A stretch of DNA of 64,000 nt from the NCBI RefSeq assembly GCF_019703515.2, contig NC_059348.1, forward strand, positions 21,470,156-21,534,155, read 5' to 3'. The stretch comes from Myxocyprinus asiaticus. Taxonomy: Eukaryota > Chordata > Actinopteri > Cypriniformes > Catostomidae. The position numbers and the translations under genes were made by a program. Below, piece after piece: positions 56,383 to 64,000 of this stretch (position 1 is its first letter; the number at the start of each line of letters is the position of its first letter). The notes beneath the pieces are model-generated. The model was not told where the DNA came from, ran no database searches, and saw nothing but the letters and a program-made list of their open reading frames with translations.

Positions 56383-58007
56383 GTACCAGACTTACTGTTT
56401 GGTGTCTTTTAAAATCAACACCAACCACAAGGACAAAAGTGATATTAAAGAGGTCCAAACAGTGCTAAATGTGACCTATTAACAGACAGAAATTAAGTTT
56501 GGTAACACTTTATATTACAGGGCTCATATTACATTTTGCATGCAACATAGGTATAACACCAGCAAAGTATATGCTGGGCCTCATTCATGAAATTTTCATA
56601 AACAGAGTAATTTACAAGTAAAATGGACTTTCCTGATGTACACATCAGATTTGTTCATTAAACGTGTGTATGATAGAGAATTCCAAATGTTCATAAATAG
56701 GGCACGTGTGCAGGTTATTCACAATTATCATAATCCACACCAATAAAAGCTCCATATAAAGGCATTTTCACACAGAAGGCAACGAAATAATGAGATATGA
56801 ATCGCAGATGAAAGGCCTTTCACATAGAAAGCGACATGAATGACCCCCCATTATCACATTCGTGCCTTTATAATAGGTGGCGCTTATTGACAAGCAATTT
56901 TACCCCGATAAAAGAAAACGGGTTTGTTTAAAATCTTGCGTAATGCACACTCATAATGACTATTAAAACATGTTGTTAATACTGATGGAACGATACTGAT
57001 TGTATCTTATTGCTGCTTGTGCAATAAGCACATTTGCACAAAACACTGTATGTTACTAATCAAACGTGATCATGCTGTCAATGACTGTAAATAAGCACAG
57101 CAATAACGATTACTTAATTATGTGGAGACATCACTACGTTTTGATACAAACACATATAGCCTATACAAAGTGCACTGCAAGTCACTGCCAAATATGAATA
57201 ATGTTAATACTATTTCTAAGAAGAACACTTAAGATCTGTGAAGTAGTTTATTAAAAAAGATGATAAATAGGTAATGCTGCGCTATATAGAGAGAACTTGC
57301 GTAAGATTAAATGCAAAGGTAAAAATGCAGCAATATGGAAACATTATGAAGATAATCCACGTAAAATCAGAGAGGTTTTTTTAAAGGAAATGCAAGGCAG
57401 TGGTGCAGCAATATCATTTACATGTTTAGAGAACCCATGTGAGAAATTTTTTTTTAAGACATTTTATGCAAATTAAATACACATCCTCACTGCTGGTAAA
57501 TGATTTCCTCCTAAAGTTTCTTCAGCATTTAATGGCGGTGGTCAAAACAGCTTTCCGTGCTGTAGCGCCACAGGTTGCAGTGGTTTTGGTAACTGCAGCA
57601 GCTCCTGACACGTGATCCAAAGAGCATATTTATTGGTCAGGGCATTTCATCGGCGGGCGAAGAAAGAAAAACAAATTGATACACTCACTGTAAAAGGAAA
57701 AAAAAAAAAAGCTTTGCTTTGTCGTTGTGCGATTCTGTATGATTGTTCGCTCTAGGTGAGAATTGCTTGTTAGGAATCCATTGTTTGGATTCAAAATGTT
57801 AATCGCGGCGAGAAATTGCGGCAAATATTAGCATTTGGTGTGAAAAGTCCTTAAGGAAAGCACCAGACTTGCTAGTAAATGAGAATAGGATGCTTTTAAC
57901 ATCAGTGCGAACAGTAATAAAAGTTTTTTTTATTTTTTATTTTATTATCTATTAAAAACAAATTATGGAGTGCATTCACATAGTAAAAATATTGATTTAG
58001 CAAACAC
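56383..58007 (+). other. AT-rich intronic DNA, nothing recognised
   Basis: Presumed ccdc18 intron. Read for exons, RNA genes and transposon ends without a convincing hit, apart from A/T homopolymers. Confidence 0.5.
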
Positions 58008-58850
58008 ATAGCCCTTTTCCACTGAAATCGCGATGGTTCTCGTGCCGAGCCTGTGCTCCGCTGGTTCACGGCCCGATTGTCAGAGACGACATCTATGCTA
58101 AAGATGACAGGTAATGTAATTACATTATATTGTATGAACTATGGCTTAACTTGCTAAGTTCTGTAAACTGTTACAGTGGAATAATTATTAACATTTGTGT
58201 AGCAGATGGTGGTATTTGTATTTTTGCCATATATAATATTATTGATTGAGCATCCCACCATTTTACTTAACAGATAGCCGTGATTTTACAAACTTAGTGA
58301 GTAGCTGGTCAAAAATCCCCTTACAGAACAAAACAATGCACAAAATAAGATGACAACAGTGTAAGAAAAGCTTACAAAGTTGGCAAATATAACAACTTAC
58401 TGAGATCAGCTGCAGAGGACACCGGCGATTCACTGTTTATCACGAGCGTTACTGGCTGAATTCAATGCCCCGGTTAGTTAACAGGCTGGTCGGTGTCCAA
58501 AACATCATTGCTCCGTCCACTGTCGCTTTTGCTTATGTCATTATGGTCCCTGTAATCCCTTAAGTGTTTTTCAATTTGTTTATGATTTGGTCAAGTGACC
58601 AAAGAGTGAAGAAGTACTCCTTGCTGCAGACGGTAGCTACTGTTGTTGTTTGGGAAAACGTTTCCATGGTGATGAAACATTATCCCGCCCTCCGTCCCCT
58701 GACGGTCAGAGACCAACAAGCTTTTGGGTCCGGTGTGGAACCAGGTTTTCGGCCCCGGAACGTTTGTAGTGGAAATGAGCGGAACAGTTCAAGAATTCGC
58801 ACCGGCCCAGGAACCCGCACCTGAACCATGTCGGTGGAACAGGGTTAACA
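58008..58850. mobile_element. Harbinger-like MITE
   Basis: Left end TAGCCCTTTTCCACTGAAAT, right end ATGTCGGTGGAACAGGGTTA, its imperfect inverse. About 840 bp without transposase. GCCCTTTTCCACYG ends are typical of fish PIF/Harbinger MITEs. The + frames at 58564-58954 are chance. Confidence 0.6.
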
Positions 58851-60410
58851 CTAGTGTGTCCGGTCTCAAAGATAGTGAGGAAACTACAGTCATCATATGC
58901 TTTTGCAGTTATCAGAGGATCTTTTGTGAATTAAACAGTCTAAGACTTCAATAAAATGTTTTGACATGAAGCTTTAGAGTAAAAGATGTTGATGAATATT
59001 GACATCATGTACACTTTCCAATTCTTGAAATGTCTATGTTAATGTATCACATGATTCAGACGTGATTCCCATGTATTTATTTATAACCTAAACTTATATA
59101 AATCGATAGAATGCCTGAAGAATTTCTTTGACCGAAACACTGAAAGCTATGGCAATGCAGGGCTTTTTCTATTGTATTGTGTACACACCTGCCCTCGATG
59201 TGTTTATTTATAGCTTTAACAGCATTAACATTGATCTTATGTTATCAACTGAACGTGATATATAGATGCATTTACTAAATTAGTGAAATCTAAATTATAG
59301 AATTCATATCAAATGAAGAAACTGTCCAACCAGTCAAGTTAAAGTGCATATATTGTTTCAAGAAAATCAAACAAACTGCAAAAAAAAAAAAAAAAAAAAG
59401 ATATAACATTTATGAAGCAGAGTTGGGTATAAATGATAGTTTCAAGAAATAAATGCAAGCACCAAAGAAATGCTTTAGAGTAAGTAAATGTTTCAAAAAA
59501 TGCCCTGAATAATAAACTCTTCAGTTTTTTTTATTTGTAACATCTGGCAGAGTTCTTAATATTGTATTATAGTCCTAGTTATACATATTATGGGACAAAA
59601 TACGAGTTAAAGCAGAGCTCGACATTAACGCTTGTCTGGGACAAGTGGATTTATGAAGGGGCAAGTGAAAGAGAATTTTACTTGCCCGAACAGACAAGCA
59701 GACTGATTAAAACGTCAATAACAAAAAAAATAACCAGCTATATTTGTGATAGCCTAGGCCTGTGTCACTTATTAGAAAGTTCATATTCTTATTCTGCTAT
59801 TGAAAGTAATCCAGAGCATGTAATTTTATAATTTGCAAGTGATCTAGTAACAGCTGCGCCCTGTTTGATTGACAGACGGCGTATTTGTGTGTGCTGAACA
59901 TGCGCGTGTTCCGAAAATGCCCGCGCTAATGCTCACTTGAACAGTCAAATACATTTAAAAATTCCACCAAAATGCCCGTCTTAGTGAGGTATTCATGTAA
60001 ACACAAAGAGTGATGTATAAAGTGAACATAAACGGTGGAGAAAAATGTGGATTTGTATTAAAATGTCAGACATGTAAGTATAAATGTAAGCTAATAGACC
60101 TGCCGTCTAGTGTGTCGTTATAATAATCAACAGAAAACACTCACTGCTCTTGACTGAATAACTTTAGTAGCTTTAAAAAGTATTAATGTATTATAATCAT
60201 ACAGTAAAGACCAGTAGTAGTTTTATGTTGCATTTCATTCTTAATGTTTACTTGAATACTTGATAGCCTACTGCTGTTAAAAACTTTTAAAGCTGTAAAA
60301 AAAAAAAAAAAAAAGCACAGAATTTTCTTAATTTGTATTTTATTACTGACTGTTTACTAGTCTTGAATAATTACTTAAGAACTTGAAACCGTTTTTCCAT
60401 AATTAACATA

Positions 60411-61868
60411 CCACTGCTCAAAAAAATTAAGGGAACACGAAATCATCACCGTGTAACACCAAGTCAGTTAAACTTAAGGGATATCAATCTGTCCATTTAG
60501 GAAGTCTAAGCGATTGTGAATCAATGTCACCTGTTTTGGTGTAAATGAAAGTGACAACAGGTGCAATGGAGAGGCAAAATCAAGACAATCCCCAAAAAGG
60601 GAATGGTTTTGCAGGTGGTGGCCACAGACAATTGCTCTCTCCTTATCCTTCCTGACTGATTCTTCTCTAGTTTTGCATTTTGCTAGAGTCCTTGACACTA
60701 CTGGTAGCATGAGGCGGTACCTGCAGCCCATTCAGGTTGCACAGGTAGACCAGCTCCTCCAGGATGTCGCATCCATACGTGCCATCGCAAGAAGGTTTGC
60801 TGTGTCTCCCAGTACAGTCTCAAGAGCATGGAGGAGATACCACTAGACGGCCATTACACGAGAAGAACTGGACAGGGCCGTAGAAGGGCATCAACTCAGC
60901 AGCAGAACCGGTATCTGCTCCTTTGTGTGAGGAGGAACAGGATGACCTGTGCTCACAGCCCAGCACCGTGCAGCTCAATTGGCATTTGCCAGAGAACACC
61001 AGAATTGACAGGTCCGCCATTGGTGCCCCGTTCTCTTCACAGATGAGAGCAGGTTCACACTGAGCACGTGACAGACGTGAAAGAGTCTGAAGACGCCGTG
61101 ATGAACATTATGCTGCCTGCAACATCATCCAGCATGACCGGTTTGGCGGTGGGTCAGTGATGGTCTGGGGAGGCATATCCTTGGAGAGTCGCACAGACCT
61201 CCACGTGCTAGCCAACGGTACCCTGACTGCTGTTAGATACCGGGATGAAATCCTCTGACCCATCGTCAGACCTTGCGCTGGTGCAGTGGGCCCTGGGTTC
61301 CTCCTGGTGCGGGACAATGCCCGGCCTCATGTGGCCAGAGTGTGTTGGCAGTTCCTGGATGACGAAGGCATTGATGCGATTGACTGGCCCTCACGTTCTC
61401 CAGACCTGAATCTAATTGAGAGCCTTTAGGACATTATGTATCGGTGCATCCGACACTGCCAAGTAGCGCCACAGACTGTCCAGGAGCTCACTGATGCCCT
61501 GATCCATGTCTGGGTGGAGATCCCCCAGGACACCATCCACCGTCTCATCTGGAGCATGCCCAGACGTTCTCGGGAGTGCATACAGGCATGTATGGGCCAT
61601 ACACACTACTGAGTCACATTATGAGTTGCCGTTATGAAATTCACGCAAGTTGGAACAGCCTGTGATTTCAGTTGTTTACTTTGATTTTCGGTGTGAGTTT
61701 CAATCCAGCCCTCAGTCGTTGGTGATTTTGGTTTCCATTGACTGTTGTTACGTCATTTTGTACTCAACGAATTACACAATGTACGGTAAAGATTTTGATC
61801 TTCAATATATTTCGTTCATCGAGATCCGATGTGTGATTCAAGTGTTCCCTTAATTTTTTTGAGCAGTG
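60411..61868 (+). mobile_element. Tc1/mariner element, near full length, degraded
   Basis: Left end CCACTGCTCAAAAAAATTAAG and right end TTAATTTTTTTGAGCAGTG, inverse of each other, with TA on both sides (60409-60410, 61869-61870). Plus-strand transposase relics include the segments around TTCACAGATGAGAGCAGG (DE/SRF block), GGGACAATGCCCGGCCTCAT (second Asp) and GACTGGCCCTCACGTTCTCC. Confidence 0.9.
60710..61612 (+). pseudogene. Tc1 transposase pseudogene
   Basis: The frame is opened at MRRYLQPIQVAQVDQLLQ (60710) and breaks several times. The DWP..SPDLNLIESL block is at 61382-61428; the next codon is TAG, where the family has Trp. A segment of the N-terminal third is missing compared with relatives. 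Confidence 0.8.
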
Positions 61869-62502
61869 TATTAGTTGTTGTGGTATTAAAGCTGGTATTG
61901 AGAATCATCAAATTTCACTACTGAAATTTTGGTATTGTGATAATGTATAGCCTTTGATTGTACATTGTAGATCTTGCTGCAATAACATGATGAAAAAGTA
62001 GATCTGATTCCATAGAACTATGAGCACCCCTGCTGTAAATGATGGCAATTGAGGTTTTCCTTTATTTGACTACCATACGTAACATAAAATAATTATCACA
62101 TGACAATAGTCTCCTCCCCTACCCAGTGAAGTTTACATTTCTGTCGCAGAGAATTGAGTTGATTGCATAGGTACACTATTAGGTTGGGCATCGGAAATTA
62201 TTTAAATTAAATTAAATTAAAAATATACAACATAAACTTTGACATGTTACTTGAATATGTAACTTAAATGTTAAAAGTCACTTTTTTACTTGGACAAGTG
62301 AATGACTTGTCTGGCGGACAAGCACATGACAATGCTTAATGTTATTTAGATGTAATAAATTCTCAATTTTGAATGAATTGGTTAAATTGACATATTTGAC
62401 ATGAATGAATGAGAATATGAATATGAAATGGTTAGAAAAATATGCCCTCATAAAGGTAAAATATTTCCCTTAAAAAATAAATACAGGGGCAAATATTGAC
62501 TC

Positions 62503-62668
62503 TTAAAGAAATAGTTCACCCAAAAATGAAAATTCTCTCATCATTTACTCACCCTCATGCCATCCCAGATGTGTATGACTTTCTTTCATTTGCTGAACAC
62601 AAACAAAGATTTTTAGAAGATTATCTCAGCTCTGTAGGTCCATGCAATTTTTGGGTGAACTATCCCAG
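62503..62668. mobile_element. Short palindromic MITE copy
   Basis: Left AAAGAAATAGTTCACCC, right GGGTGAACTATCCCAGTAAA. The inner part is cut down to about 165 bp. Confidence 0.75.
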
Positions 62669-64000
62669 TAAAATTTAATTTCTGAGACCGTATATGATGC
62701 TGTTTAGTTAGGCAGTTCACCATGTTTTGGTACCAAACTTGTGTATGACTATCTAAAAAAAGTCATTTATTTGGTCAGGTTTTTCCTTTTTGCGCAAATT
62801 GTCAACCATATTCTGTCCCACTTTATATTAGGTGTCTTTAACTACTATTTACTGAAGCATTTGACACAATGTACTTACATACAGTATGTGTTGTTGCATT
62901 GTACTTACATTTAAAGTACCTGCATTTAATTACATCTGTAGTTACTAGGGGTGTGCAGCAAAGCCATTATCTGTAACTGTATCTATATTTGTTCATATGA
63001 CAAAATGATCTGTATCTGTCTCTGTATTCGGATAGAACCGGAAGTGGGCGGGGCTTAGACTGGAAGAGCATCAAAACTAAATGAAGCACCCATTTTTAAG
63101 TGTTACTCATACATTTATAGTTTCTATTAATAAAATATGCCCTGTATATGCCTTTTCATAATAATAGCCTAATAATAATTATTAGTATTATAATTTAATG
63201 AAATTATTATTTAATTCTTTTTTTTTTTTTCTTACCAGATGAGGCTGAATTTGTAGGCTACATTAACTGTGGAACATGTGGTTTCTCCTGGTATTTCAGA
63301 TATTAATATCTGCAAGAAACAGAATTTTCATTTGTCTGTGCATGTATAACAAAATTATTCTGGAGGCAGGAGGTGTCAAGCAAAATGTGAAATGTCAAGC
63401 ACACATTTTGCAGTGAATAATAAATACAAATATTAAAATAAATAAAAATAAATCAATATAGCCTGCAAACAGGTGAAAGTCTTATAAGTCTATCAGGATT
63501 TTTTATGATAGGACACCATTATATAGTTTATTAATAATAATAAAAAAAAAAAAAATTAATATAGCGCCTTTCCAGAGTTCAAGAACACTTAACATGCACA
63601 AATTTAAGAAGTTTAAAGAAGTAAAAAAGATGGAGCATGATTAACTTTATTCGTTTTACATAAGCAGGAATGTCCCAAATAGATGAATACTCTGTGGAGC
63701 ATTTAAACCTTTATGGAGCATTTTAACTATTTTCTGAGTAAAGTCTTAACCAGATAATTACCTTAATCACTGATGTGGATATAAATGTGGTCAACTTTAA
63801 GAGGCAGATATATGAGCTCCGATGTGTGAATCATGTGATACATTAATATAGACATTTCAAGAAGTGGAAAGTGTACATGATGTCAAATCGTAGTTAATGT
63901 TACACTTGATAAGCTCCAGATGCGCACAATTAACAGACTGCAAACGGAGTCGAGACCACAATCATCCGATCTGAAATCACACCATGTGAATTTTCATTCA
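62669..64000. other. AT-rich DNA, repeats only
   Basis: Contains a simple A-run (63541-63554) followed by ATATAGCGCCTTTCC, a fragment found at the ends of fish retroelements. No exon recognised. Confidence 0.4.

Larger units (their letters stand above)
59613..62345. mobile_element. hAT-like TIR element carrying a Tc1 copy
   Basis: Begins CAGAGCTCGACATTAACGC with TTGTCTGGGACAAGTGGATT, and ends with the degraded inverse around GACTTGTCTGGCGGACAAGC. Same family as 18028-19264. The Tc1 element at 60411-61868 is inserted in it. The right terminus is uncertain. Confidence 0.55.

Noticed and set aside
58564..58954. Two overlapping + strand open frames
   Set aside because: They fall in the Harbinger-like MITE and run across its right terminus.
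1..64000. CRISPR arrays, bacterial operons, phage genes
   Set aside because: The window is vertebrate nuclear DNA with GT-AG introns; the regular repeats present are microsatellites and transposons.

Overview
The window looks like nuclear DNA of a teleost, most likely a cyprinid (carp/goldfish/zebrafish relatives). It has two intron-rich vertebrate genes on the + strand, packed with fish-type repeats: Tc1/mariner elements, L1 and L2/CR1-like LINEs, tRNA-derived SINEs, palindromic MITEs and hAT-like TIR elements. The two genes match the human chromosome 1p22 neighbours MTF2 and CCDC18. All calls rest on reading the sequence and on family knowledge; no search was run.

Layout. 1-364: mtf2 promoter and first exon. 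360-21253: mtf2 (Polycomb-like 2), 15 coding exons that join in one frame to 598 residues with Tudor, PHD1, PHD2, winged-helix (EH) and C-terminal chromo-like domains. Its introns hold a 5.2-kb L1 with a 13-bp target-site duplication (7107-12275), an L2-like fragment split by a Tc1 element (14360-16640), a hAT-like element (18028-19264) and a palindromic MITE. 21254-about 22800: 3' UTR and poly(A) signal. 22855-26480: a SINE and a minus-strand Jockey-superfamily LINE. 26500-29180: AT-rich, little recognisable. 29181-30564: a large imperfect inverted repeat. 30590-30875: ccdc18 promoter and 5' UTR exon. 31066-56382: ccdc18, 23 coding exons of coiled-coil protein; the 3' end of the gene is not seen. 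56383-64000: repeats (Harbinger-like MITE; hAT-like element carrying a Tc1 copy) without a recognised exon.

The genes. mtf2 is intact and would encode a PRC2 accessory factor that binds H3K36me3 (Tudor) and unmethylated CpG DNA (EH domain). ccdc18 encodes a long coiled-coil protein related to human CCDC18. Here it shows two lesions: coding sequence running into a Tc1-derived palindrome in exon 18, with about 100 expected residues missing, and loss of the GT donor after exon 20. It may be a decaying duplicate (as expected after carp-type genome duplication), a variant allele, or an assembly problem.

No undescribed protein system was found. The most interesting signals are the ccdc18 lesions with a possible in-frame rescue splice, a SINE pair that looks like a local 3' transduction, a UG-repeat next to a frame-neutral mtf2 exon, and the inverted repeat beside the ccdc18 promoter.
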